DNA from: Roseiflexus sp.
GTDB lineage: Bacteria > Chloroflexota > Chloroflexia > Chloroflexales > Roseiflexaceae
DNA: 63,230 nt
Reading direction: 5' to 3'
NCBI GenBank assembly: GCA_017743475.1
Contig: JAGHYV010000016.1
Span: 1 to 63,230, forward strand
Shown: one piece after another, positions 55,635-63,230 of the stretch
Numbering within the stretch: position 1 is the stretch's first letter
Layout: the number at the start of each line of letters is the position of its first letter
The notes under the pieces: model-generated
What the model saw: only the letters and a program-made list of their open reading frames with translations
Told to the model about the DNA's origin: nothing
The model's database searches: none
Made by a program: the position numbers and the translations under genes

Positions 55635-55913
55635 ATGCCGCCAATCAGTCTAGACCCGCAGCAGGCTCGTGCGACCGCATCGGTGTTCGATGGAGGCAAA
55701 GGTTCCATCGAAGGCGAGTTGAGTCGCATGATGAGTTCGGTCAACGAAGTGATGTCCACCTGGGCTGGTCAGAGCCGACAGCAGTTTGAGTCGCGCTGGG
55801 AAGAGTGGAGTCAGCGACTGCGCACCATGATGGACGAGTTGCAGAATCTGGCGAACGGACTGCGCCGCGAGGCGGAGGAATTTGAGTCTGTTGATCGGTC
55901 ATTCAATGCATAA
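55635..55913 (+). CDS. WXG100-family protein (ESAT-6-like)
   Basis: The 92-residue protein shows the WXG100 layout: two helices joined by the turn WAG (residues 43-45, in STWAGQS), with a conserved hydrophobic heptad pattern and a C-terminal helix ending in EEFESVDRSF. The usual YxxxD/E export signal is replaced by FESVD. Such proteins are dimeric substrates and partners of type VII secretion. AGGAGG lies 11 bases before the ATG. It is paired with the next gene, which is its paralog. Confidence 0.9.
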   Translation: MPPISLDPQQARATASVFDGGKGSIEGELSRMMSSVNEVMSTWAGQSRQQFESRWEEWSQRLRTMMDELQNLANGLRREAEEFESVDRSFNA

Positions 55914-55951
55914 GGACGCCCTGAACAGGAACAGCGAATAAGGAGGATGCC

Positions 55952-56233
55952 ATGCCCATGATCAGTCTTGACACCGATGCAGCACGCTCGGCTTCCGCAA
56001 CGTTAGCTGCAAGCAAAAGTTCTATCGAAGGCGAACTGGGCCGCATGATGAGTTCGGCAAATGAGGTCATGTCGACCTGGTCTGGCACGAGTCGGCAGCA
56101 GTTCGAGTTGCAGTGGGAGCAGTGGTGCCAGAAACTGCGAACGATGATGGAAGAATTGCAGAGCCTCTCGAACGGGTTGCGCCGCGAGGCAGAGGAGTTC
56201 GAGGCGGTTGATCGATCATTCCTGGCTGCCTGA
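55952..56233 (+). CDS. WXG100-family protein, paralog of the preceding gene
   Basis: The 93-residue protein is closely related to the gene before it, sharing ISLD, GSIEGEL-like (SSIEGELGRMMSS), NEVMSTW and the C-terminal LRREAEEFE. Its turn is WSG (residues 43-45), and the tail has FEAVDRSF. The two probably form a heterodimer as in ESAT-6/CFP-10 (inference). AAGGAGGATGCC precedes the ATG, the best ribosome binding site of the locus. The 38-base gap shows they are cotranscribed. Confidence 0.9.
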   Translation: MPMISLDTDAARSASATLAASKSSIEGELGRMMSSANEVMSTWSGTSRQQFELQWEQWCQKLRTMMEELQSLSNGLRREAEEFEAVDRSFLAA

Positions 56234-56245
56234 AGTGTGAATGTC

Positions 56246-56275
56246 AGACCCCGGAGGACGCTGCCTCTGGGGTCT
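56246..56275 (+). terminator. Hairpin between the WXG100 genes and the secretion ATPase gene
   Basis: AGACCCC (56246-56252) pairs with GGGGTCT (56269-56275), with an inner GAGG/CCTC stem, beginning 12 bases after the stop. It is not followed by a T run, so it may act as a partial terminator or protect the upstream mRNA. Confidence 0.55.
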
Positions 56276-56289
56276 CTTCCCCAACGACA

Positions 56290-59200
56290 ATGACAGTGAC
56301 TGATACCAATCCGACCAAAGCGCCAGCAATCGATGCGCCGGAGTCGTTCAACCGACCGCCGCGTATCCTGCGCAAGTTGCCAACCGATGAGATCGAGATT
56401 CCGGCACCGCCTGGCGCTCCAACACTGTCGTTGCCAGCGCGCCTTGGGTTCATCCTGCTTCCGGCGATAACCGGCATCTTCTACCTGATCGCCCTGATTG
56501 CACGTGGCGGTCAGGGAGGGAGCATCTGGCTGTCGTTGCCGATCGTGCTCATTTCATTCGCCAGCGTCGGGATCGGGATCTGGACCTATATCTCGCAACG
56601 TCGCGCCCAGGAGCAGGCTCGTCAGGAGTACGAGAATGCCTACGCCGAAACGCTTGAACGGGTTCGCTCCCATCTCCGTTTCCTTGATGCAGAACAGCGC
56701 AACGTGCGTGAGGCGAATGACCCTGAACCGACCACGCTAATGAAGATTGTTGAGGGTGATGGCGACCTGCCTGAACCGCGTCTCTGGGAACGACGCTTAA
56801 ACGACGAGGACTTTCTTCGCCTGCGCATTGGGCGCGGCGACCTGCCCACCAGCGTCGCCATCAAGCCGCCGCGTGCCAATCAGTTCCAGTATACGCCGGA
56901 ACTGCGGCGGGCGCTTGACCTGGCGCGCGAGTTCGCCATTGTGCGCGATGTTCCGATAACGCTCGCGCTCCGCCAGTGCGGTTCGATCGGCATTGCCGGC
57001 AATGACGCTGCTGTCGTCCAGTTTGTCTATGCGCTTATATGGCAGATCGTCGTTCATCATTCGCCGGATGAGGTGCGCCTAGCGGCGTTCTGGTCGGCAC
57101 ATTTCGATACAACATGGTCATGGTTGCGGTGGCTTCCGCATACGCGCGCTTTTGACGAAGAATCGTACCGTTTACTTGCACGCTATGACGGCGATCCCGA
57201 TCACTTCACCCAGGTTGTTGAAAGTCTCCTGCGCGAACTGCGTCAGCGGATCGAGCATGGCGCCGCCAATCGTCCGCATGTTGTTATCGTGCTCGACAGT
57301 TATCCGACATTCGGCGCTCAGCACGACGTCTTTCTCGATCTGATGAGACGCGGGCGCTCGCTGGGCTTCAGCGTGCTGTTTCTTGTTTCCGAAGCGCGGC
57401 AGACGCCGGGCGAGTGCGGCGGCTACATTGAACTAACGCCGCGCACGCTGCTGGCCCTGGCGGGCGCCGAAGGAGGATACACCCCATTTTCTCCCGACAG
57501 TGTCGCGCGCGCTGAGAGTGAACGCCTGGCGCGCTCCCTGGCGCGCATCGCAGATGTCTCCTTCGACCAGCAACGTGAACTGCCGCGCAATGTGCGTTTC
57601 TCGACCATTCTGGACCTAGGAGAAGTTAAGACCTACGATCCAGAGCAGTTCTGGAAAGATCCCTCCGATAGCTGGCATCCGGCGCCTATCGGTATGACGG
57701 GACCCGACGCTCACCATGATCGCTTTGTGATCAATCTCAACGAAGGTTTTCACGGCGTCCATGGCATCGTCGCCGGAACCACCGGTTCGGGCAAGAGCGA
57801 ATTTCTGCTTACCTTCCTGATGTCGCTGGCAGTGCTGCACAGCCCGGATCGCCTGAACCTCATGCTGATCGACTTCAAAGGCGGCGCAACGTTCAAAGAC
57901 CTGGAACGTTTGCCGCACACGGTCGGTATGGTGACCGATCTGGCAGGGTACGAGGCGGAACGGGCGCTGATTGCGATCAACAGCGAACTCGACCGGCGCA
58001 AACAGCGATTGCAGCGCGCCAATGTCGCCAATATTCGCGAATATCGCCGCAGTATGGCACGCAATCCTTCCCTTGCGCCATTGCCAAACCTGATGATCGT
58101 GATCGATGAATTCGATGAAATGGTGCGCGACTACCCGGAGTTCGTACCCGAACTGATCCGGGTCGCCAAACAGGGGCGCAGCCTTGGCGTGCATCTGCTC
58201 TTTGCCACTCAGCAACCATCACAGGTCAAAGAAGGGTTGCTCCGCAACCTGACCTACTGGATAGCCCTCCGGGTTACCTCGACCGAGGACAGCAAGACGA
58301 TGGTCACCATCCCCGATGCGGCATATCTGACGACCGAAACGCCGGGACGCGGCTACTTTCGGGTAAACAAACAGATCGTCGCCTTTCAATCGGCGCGTGT
58401 GACCGTGCCCTACCAGCCGTTTGAACGGAGCGACTCATTCGGCGAGGTCGATGTGACCGGACGGCGAAAGGTGATCAGCGCCCACGAACTGGGCATCGAG
58501 CGTTTTGTGGATGATGTGCTTCGCCTGTGTGAACAGTATCGCGCTGAACCACGCGCTCCGGAGATCATCACGCCACAGGTGGCATACCGGTACGCTTCGG
58601 CGGTTGCGCGCCGCGAACTGCCTGCGCCGGTCAACCCCGGCGAGCCGCAGGCGATCATCCTTCAGACGTTGAAACGCTACTTTGAGCAGACCGGCGAAGA
58701 CGCAACCGAAGCTGGCAGGCGGATCATCCACGATATGGTTGCGCAACTCGAAGGCAAGCGCGATGTCGAGACCGAGCTGGCGCTGATTGTGGAAGCCATG
58801 GCGCGGGCGCGCGGACCGCAGTATGCCTCTGCAAAGTATCGGGTGTGGATGCCGCCGTTGCCTGATGCCATCCCGCTGGTCGATCTGCTCGATAGAATGC
58901 CGCACGCTCCAGACGCCTGGATGCAGGCGCCGATAGGTTTGCTCGACTACCCGACGCGCGCCGAGCAACTCCCGCTGGTCCTTGACCTGGCGGGCAAACA
59001 CGGTAATCTGCTGGTTGTCGGCGGGTCGCGGTCGGGGAAAACCGTGCTGGTGCGCACCCTCATGCTGGCGCTCGCTATGGCGCACTCGCCCGCAGACTTG
59101 TGGATGTACACGATTGATGCCGGTGGTCGCGGGTGCGGCATGGCGCTGCCGCCTGTTGCAGATGTCGACGCGAGTGACAGGGTGCTGCCGCATCTGGCGG

Positions 59201-60900
59201 ACATGCTGACACCGCAGGACAGTGTGCGCATCGAGCGGTTGCTGGTCGAACTCGAATTAGCCATCGAAGAGCGCCGCAGCCTACTGCGCACCCACGGCGT
59301 CGATACCCTCGGCGAGTACCGGCGCCTGCATCAGCGCAACCCATCGTTACCGCCGCCACCGCCGGGCATCCTGGTTGTGATTGACAACCTGGCTGATCTG
59401 GTCGGCGCACAACCGGAAACAACCATAGAAGCGCTCATAGCGCTGATCCGCGAAGCGCGTCCATTTGGTATCGTCTTCGTGGTAACGGCTGGACTGGCAA
59501 AGGACGTAAGCCGCTGGCAGGGGTTGTTCGAGACGCGCATTGTGTTGCGGGTCAATGATGAAAACGACTCGGATACGCTGCTCGGCAAAAAGGCTGCATC
59601 CCGCATCCGCGCCGATCAACCCGGACGCGCGTTCCTGCGCACCGGCGAAGGACCGGTGGAACTGCACATTGCGCTGCCGATCCTGCGCGATCTGCGACGC
59701 CGTGAAGGGCGCAGCGCCGACGATGCGCTGCTGTCCGGCGATATGCAGAGCGAACTTGAATACTCGCTGCGGATTGCTGCACGCCGCAATCGGTTCACGC
59801 CCGAACACGCTCGCCCGCGTCCGCTGCGCCTGCTGCCGCCGCGGATCGACCTGCACGACCTGCTGGGCGAAGTTCCGGCACCCGGCATCCCCTTTGCGCG
59901 CGATAGCCTGACGCTGCGTCCGGTGACTCTCGATTTTGACGGCGGTATGAGCCATCTGCTGATCGCCGGCGGTCCGGATAGCGGCAAATCAGAGACGTTG
60001 CGCACCATCCTTGCCGCGCTGATGCTGCGTTCCACGCCGGACGAGACGCAGTTCGTGCTGGTCGATTATCGCCGCCGCACGTTCCAGGACATCCTGGACA
60101 CGCCGTTCGTGCCTGCCTGGTCGATCCAGGTTCCCCACGATCCCGTCCCAATGCCGTCGTCGTTTGCAACTGTCAAATATGACCAGCGCGACATCAACCT
60201 TGCCGTCACCGAAGGCGAACTAGCAGGGCTGTGCATGAAGCTGCGCGAGCGGTTGAATGAGCGGGTGCACCTGGGAGTATCCAGACCACGATTGATTCTG
60301 GCAGTCAACGACCTTGACCTGATGATCGGCAGAGAACAGGAGTATCTGGCGCAACTGGCGTCGCTGGCGATGCGTGGCAGCGATATTGGCTTCCACGTCA
60401 TTCTCACGGCAACTGACTTTTCATCGTGGCAGAGCAATCAACTCATCAAAGCCATCCGCACGGAACGCTGCGGTCTCTTCCTAGGCAAACCGGCTGAACC
60501 CGGTAGTGACACGCCAAACATCGCAGGTGTCGGCGTCCGGTGGTCGAAAACACTGGCGAAAGCGCAATTTCCGCCAGGACGGGGGCTGGCGCTGCTGCGC
60601 GGTCAGCAGATGCTGGTACAGGTCGCCTATGCCGGTTCCGCGATGCTCGACGAGATCCGGCAGCGTTACCGGACAGCAGCGCAGATCGACGGGCAGAACG
60701 GCGCTCTCGACACCAACATCGGGCAGGTCGCCCCAGAGCGCAGCGCCGATGCGGAGCAGAACGGTGCCGACATCGGGCAGGTCGCCCCAGAGCGCAGCGC
60801 CGATGCGGAGCAGAACGGCTCTGACCGCGACACAGCACCTGTTTCCGTCAATGTATTGGCAAACCCGGTCCATGAGACAACCGGAGGTCGCAATGACTGA
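56290..60900 (+). CDS. FtsK/SpoIIIE-type secretion ATPase (EssC/EccC-like)
   Basis: The 1536-residue protein has two membrane helices near the N-terminus (about residues 50-105), a linking region, and three FtsK/SpoIIIE ATPase domains. Walker A motifs are GTTGSGKSE (about 497), GGSRSGKTV (about 910) and GGPDSGKSE (about 1226). The first domain has a canonical Walker B (IVIDEFDE, about 601); the other two have VIDNLAD and AVNDLDL, without the catalytic glutamate. This matches EccC/EssC, in which the first ATPase is the working one. There is no N-terminal FHA pair as in EssC. The C-terminus has an 18-residue tandem repeat. The core of a type VII-like machine. Confidence 0.93.
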   Translation: MTVTDTNPTKAPAIDAPESFNRPPRILRKLPTDEIEIPAPPGAPTLSLPARLGFILLPAITGIFYLIALIARGGQGGSIWLSLPIVLISFASVGIGIWTYISQRRAQEQARQEYENAYAETLERVRSHLRFLDAEQRNVREANDPEPTTLMKIVEGDGDLPEPRLWERRLNDEDFLRLRIGRGDLPTSVAIKPPRANQFQYTPELRRALDLAREFAIVRDVPITLALRQCGSIGIAGNDAAVVQFVYALIWQIVVHHSPDEVRLAAFWSAHFDTTWSWLRWLPHTRAFDEESYRLLARYDGDPDHFTQVVESLLRELRQRIEHGAANRPHVVIVLDSYPTFGAQHDVFLDLMRRGRSLGFSVLFLVSEARQTPGECGGYIELTPRTLLALAGAEGGYTPFSPDSVARAESERLARSLARIADVSFDQQRELPRNVRFSTILDLGEVKTYDPEQFWKDPSDSWHPAPIGMTGPDAHHDRFVINLNEGFHGVHGIVAGTTGSGKSEFLLTFLMSLAVLHSPDRLNLMLIDFKGGATFKDLERLPHTVGMVTDLAGYEAERALIAINSELDRRKQRLQRANVANIREYRRSMARNPSLAPLPNLMIVIDEFDEMVRDYPEFVPELIRVAKQGRSLGVHLLFATQQPSQVKEGLLRNLTYWIALRVTSTEDSKTMVTIPDAAYLTTETPGRGYFRVNKQIVAFQSARVTVPYQPFERSDSFGEVDVTGRRKVISAHELGIERFVDDVLRLCEQYRAEPRAPEIITPQVAYRYASAVARRELPAPVNPGEPQAIILQTLKRYFEQTGEDATEAGRRIIHDMVAQLEGKRDVETELALIVEAMARARGPQYASAKYRVWMPPLPDAIPLVDLLDRMPHAPDAWMQAPIGLLDYPTRAEQLPLVLDLAGKHGNLLVVGGSRSGKTVLVRTLMLALAMAHSPADLWMYTIDAGGRGCGMALPPVADVDASDRVLPHLADMLTPQDSVRIERLLVELELAIEERRSLLRTHGVDTLGEYRRLHQRNPSLPPPPPGILVVIDNLADLVGAQPETTIEALIALIREARPFGIVFVVTAGLAKDVSRWQGLFETRIVLRVNDENDSDTLLGKKAASRIRADQPGRAFLRTGEGPVELHIALPILRDLRRREGRSADDALLSGDMQSELEYSLRIAARRNRFTPEHARPRPLRLLPPRIDLHDLLGEVPAPGIPFARDSLTLRPVTLDFDGGMSHLLIAGGPDSGKSETLRTILAALMLRSTPDETQFVLVDYRRRTFQDILDTPFVPAWSIQVPHDPVPMPSSFATVKYDQRDINLAVTEGELAGLCMKLRERLNERVHLGVSRPRLILAVNDLDLMIGREQEYLAQLASLAMRGSDIGFHVILTATDFSSWQSNQLIKAIRTERCGLFLGKPAEPGSDTPNIAGVGVRWSKTLAKAQFPPGRGLALLRGQQMLVQVAYAGSAMLDEIRQRYRTAAQIDGQNGALDTNIGQVAPERSADAEQNGADIGQVAPERSADAEQNGSDRDTAPVSVNVLANPVHETTGGRND
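60718..60818. repeat. 54-bp tandem repeat at the 3' end of the ATPase gene
   Basis: A 47-base block beginning ATCGGGCAGGTCGCCCC occurs at 60718 and is repeated without a mismatch at 60772. It encodes IGQVAPERSADAEQNG twice. The identity at DNA level indicates recent duplication. Confidence 0.92.
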
Positions 60901-61744
60901 GTACGAACTGTGGCGCTACTTCGAGCAGTATGCTCAAATGAGCAACGCATGGTGGTATTCGGTTGCCGTATTGCCGGCGACGATTATTTCCGCATGCGCC
61001 TACTTCCTGATGTGGCTGGCGCTGCGACGAACCAGGCAGTTGCCCAAGATGTTTCTCTGGCTCTGCGTTGGCAGCATTCCGGTGATCCTGATCCTACCAT
61101 CGTTCTATGTCAGCATCAATCTGACCGACGCTCTGGCGCGTGTCGGGTTTGTCGCTCCGGCGAACGAGCAGCAGATGAGCCGCGCTGTAGCGCTCCAGAT
61201 CGGTGCGTACCTGAGTCAGATCGCCACCCTAGGCATCATCGGGGCATCGCTGGCAGTTGTCATTCTCATTGCTGCCATTCTGATCGGCGGCTATGCACCG
61301 CAGCAGATTATGCAAACCGTCCAGTCGCTGTCACAGAGTTTCTCTAAGGCAATGACGCGCGCCTTCGGACCGCCGCGGACAGCGCGGGTCGCCGCCAGCT
61401 CGAAGTACGGCATCATCAAGGTCATGCGCGCTGGTGCGCAACAGGGCGCGCAGTTCGGCGTGACCAACGGCGCAATCATCGGCAAGAGCGACGCGACAAT
61501 GGTCATTACGGACGATATCGTGTCACGCCGTCACGCGCGTTTTGAAATCCGTAACGACTCGGTCTTTTTGATCGATATGAACAGCACAAATGGAACCTAT
61601 GTCCGGCGCAACCAGCGCGACGAGGAACTCAACGGCGATCCGTTTGAATTGCGCCATGGCGACATCATTTATCTCGGCTCACCCTCAGAACCGGAATCGG
61701 TTGAGTTGCGGTATGAGCGCACCCCATCAGGAGGACAGTCATGA
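60893..61744 (+). CDS. Membrane protein with C-terminal FHA domain
   Basis: The 283-residue protein has an N-terminal membrane region with three helices (PATIISACAYFLMWLAL, SIPVILILPSFYVSI, LGIIGASLAVVILIAAILI) and an FHA domain (about residues 185-280) with GAIIGKSDATMVITDD, VSRRHARFEIRND, LIDMNSTNGTYVRR and LRHGDIIYLG. All key phosphothreonine-binding residues (Arg, Ser, His, Asn) are present. The ATG lies within the last codons of the ATPase gene, with GGAGGT just upstream; the gene's stop overlaps the next ATG. It is probably a docking protein at the membrane for a phosphorylated partner. Confidence 0.88.
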   Translation: MTEYELWRYFEQYAQMSNAWWYSVAVLPATIISACAYFLMWLALRRTRQLPKMFLWLCVGSIPVILILPSFYVSINLTDALARVGFVAPANEQQMSRAVALQIGAYLSQIATLGIIGASLAVVILIAAILIGGYAPQQIMQTVQSLSQSFSKAMTRAFGPPRTARVAASSKYGIIKVMRAGAQQGAQFGVTNGAIIGKSDATMVITDDIVSRRHARFEIRNDSVFLIDMNSTNGTYVRRNQRDEELNGDPFELRHGDIIYLGSPSEPESVELRYERTPSGGQS

Positions 61745-62967
61745 AGCGGATCGGTATCATCACAACCCTTCTCGTCGCCCTGCTCCTGGTTGCTCCGGCA
61801 CACGCGCAAAGTCCCGCCTGCCAGGGGTTAGAGGTTCATGCTGCGCAACTCACGTTTCCAACCGTTGCCATTCAGTTCAGTGTCTGTGACGCCCAAGGGA
61901 ACCAGATCACCACGCTGGACAGGAGCGCCGTCCGCATCATCGAAGATGGAACTCCGATCACCAGTTTCACCCTGGAATCGCAGACAGCGCACGATGGACA
62001 ACCGGTTCAAACTGTGCCCCTGGTGAACGGCGGTACATTCACACTGGTGACGACCGGCGCAAGTATCGGGATTGTGTTCGACGCTTCGCAACTGCTCAAC
62101 GGCACCGGTGCCGATGCTGGCGATCATCTCGGCGCGGCACGCGCCGCTATCGAAGCGTTTCTCCTTGAGCCGGGCGACCCGCCGCCGCCACGCACCCGAT
62201 CGCCGGGCAATATGGAGCGTGTCGCGCTCTTCATCCCGGCGGATCAACCAGCGCAGGCGTTGCAGCCGGACGGGTTGCCGGGGTTCACTCAGGATCGGTA
62301 TGCGGTGATCAATACCCTGCGCCAGAACCTGCCAGTCCGTCAGGGGAAGACCAGCCTGAATGCCGCCATTCAGGCCGCCATCGACGCCACTGCCCGCGAT
62401 GCGCAGGAAAACGGCGGCAAAGCAGTGGTGCTGGTGGTGAGCGACGGTGGCGACGCGCTGACCGGCGACTCGTTCAATAGTTTGATCAGCCAGGCGTCGC
62501 AGAAACAGGTACAGATTGTCGCGTTCGGCGTCGGAACGGATAAAGCGCTGAAGAATAACGGCTTTCGGCTGAAACAACTCGCCGAAGCGACCGGCGGCAT
62601 CTATCTTGAACGACCGGACGCGAACGGCGCTGGCAGCGCCTTCCAGCGCGTGGTGCAATCACAACCGGCTGCGATCTATACCGTGCGCTACGATACCCGG
62701 ATCATCGACGATGGCAAATCGCACACGGCGGTTCTGGAGGTGGTTACTCCTTCAGGAACGCGGAGCTATCCGTTTCCGCTCACCTATGCCGGTGTGACAA
62801 CCGGCGTTACGCTCGCGCCGTTAGGAGACGTGCTGCTGCGGCAGTATTTCATGTTCGCCATTCCAATTGCCGTCATGCTCTCACTGCTGTTGACCCTGAT
62901 GAGCGGTGTTATCTTCTGGGTAAGCAGCGCTTCGTCCGGCATAACACGCGGAAAGACACGACACTGA
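61741..62967 (+). CDS. Secreted, membrane-anchored VWA-domain protein
   Basis: The 408-residue protein has a signal peptide (RIGIITTLLVALLLVAPAHA), a VWA domain (about residues 100-300, GIVFDASQL in place of the DxSxS metal motif, VVLVVSDGGDALTG, and VQIVAFGVGTD) and a C-terminal membrane helix (FAIPIAVMLSLLLTLMSGV). The MIDAS-like site has DASQL and so lacks the last serine. The domain faces outside. Its ATG overlaps the FHA gene stop as ATGA. It resembles VWA proteins that accompany secretion or chaperone-like machines, and its function is unknown. Confidence 0.85.
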   Translation: MKRIGIITTLLVALLLVAPAHAQSPACQGLEVHAAQLTFPTVAIQFSVCDAQGNQITTLDRSAVRIIEDGTPITSFTLESQTAHDGQPVQTVPLVNGGTFTLVTTGASIGIVFDASQLLNGTGADAGDHLGAARAAIEAFLLEPGDPPPPRTRSPGNMERVALFIPADQPAQALQPDGLPGFTQDRYAVINTLRQNLPVRQGKTSLNAAIQAAIDATARDAQENGGKAVVLVVSDGGDALTGDSFNSLISQASQKQVQIVAFGVGTDKALKNNGFRLKQLAEATGGIYLERPDANGAGSAFQRVVQSQPAAIYTVRYDTRIIDDGKSHTAVLEVVTPSGTRSYPFPLTYAGVTTGVTLAPLGDVLLRQYFMFAIPIAVMLSLLLTLMSGVIFWVSSASSGITRGKTRH

Positions 62968-62983
62968 GCGCCAGAGGTGGATC

Positions 62984-63230
62984 ATGCCTGAAATCCCAAT
63001 TCCGTCACGGCTGGGCAATTTTGAGATACTCGACCTGATTGGCGTCGGACTGAGCGGCGAGGTCTACAAGGCGCGCTACCACGATGGCACGATGGTGGCG
63101 CTCAAGGTGCTTGCCGCGAAACATCATAAAAATCCGACGGTGTTTGGATATTTCACTAATGAGCAACTGTTGCTCCGCGAAGTGGCGCAGCACCGGCGCC
63201 ACCCGCATATCGTCGAATATCTCACCAGTA
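62984..63230 (+). CDS. Ser/Thr protein kinase, N-terminal part (runs off the window)
   Basis: The 82 visible codons begin MPEIPIPSRLGNFEILDLIG and hold the glycine-rich loop GVGLSGEVYKARY and the ATP-binding lysine in MVALKVLAAK, followed by a helix with an acidic residue (EQLLLREVAQ) and HPHIVEYLTS. This is the start of an eukaryotic-like (Hanks-type) kinase. AGAGGTGG precedes the ATG, which lies 17 bases after the VWA gene. It probably phosphorylates a partner read by the FHA proteins of the locus (inference). The catalytic loop lies beyond the window. Confidence 0.88.
   Translation, partial: MPEIPIPSRLGNFEILDLIGVGLSGEVYKARYHDGTMVALKVLAAKHHKNPTVFGYFTNEQLLLREVAQHRRHPHIVEYLTS

Overview
The window reads as part of the chromosome of a thermophilic, filamentous anoxygenic phototroph of the Chloroflexota, most likely a Roseiflexus. 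This is an inference from gene content and style: a CrtO-type carotenoid ketolase, DNA photolyase, Chloroflexi-type citrate synthase, GC-rich coding DNA with Arg/Ala-rich shadow ORFs, and heptameric GTTCTCA-type repeats in intergenic DNA. No rRNA or tRNA gene and no CRISPR array was found, so the assignment cannot be checked against a marker gene here.

Layout. 0.5-9 kb (mostly minus strand): an EI24/CysZ-like membrane protein, a Trm112-like protein, a metallophosphoesterase, trpF, a large NYN-LOTUS RNA-binding protein, a photolyase, and a HepT/MntA toxin-antitoxin pair whose antitoxin gene is frameshifted. 9-15 kb: a TPR protein and an ECF vitamin-type transporter operon (S, T, fused double ATPase) that carries an unexplained 12-TM-class membrane protein. 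15-19 kb: a decayed stretch, a Gfo/Idh/MocA oxidoreductase next to a wrecked PfkB sugar kinase, and an HD hydrolase. 19-25 kb: the heat-shock operon hrcA-grpE-(dnaK)-dnaJ-rlmB under a CIRCE operator, in which dnaK is clearly a pseudogene. 25-28 kb: a 48-aa membrane protein, a roughly 245-nt structured RNA with its own promoter and terminator just ahead of a Nudix gene, a second Nudix gene, and serS. 28-34.7 kb: an SH3-type membrane protein, fabD-fabF, a short c-di-AMP-receptor-like protein coupled to a glycosyltransferase, and a second glycosyltransferase. 34.8-44.5 kb: CrtO, a membrane STAS protein, GatD, YceI, a GH3 beta-glucosidase, and a PCuAC copper chaperone with a small membrane protein. 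45-51 kb: a two-component pair with a frameshift in each gene, citrate synthase, a secreted HExxH peptidase and an aldehyde dehydrogenase. 52-54 kb: a dead IS with perfect inverted ends and a 5-bp target duplication just upstream of a BTAD regulator.

The most notable locus is 54.86-63.23 kb: a type VII secretion-like cluster with a ubiquitin-like/FHA protein, two WXG100 proteins, a three-domain FtsK/SpoIIIE ATPase of the EssC/EccC type, a membrane FHA protein, a secreted VWA protein and the start of a Ser/Thr kinase. Gene overlaps and spacing indicate one operon, with a hairpin between the WXG100 genes and the ATPase gene. The kinase and FHA proteins suggest that secretion is controlled by phosphorylation (inference).

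A second theme is gene decay. PfkB kinase, dnaK, the response regulator, the histidine kinase, mntA and the transposase are all broken while their neighbours are intact. Several lesions also replace catalytic residues, which argues against simple sequencing error for those genes.
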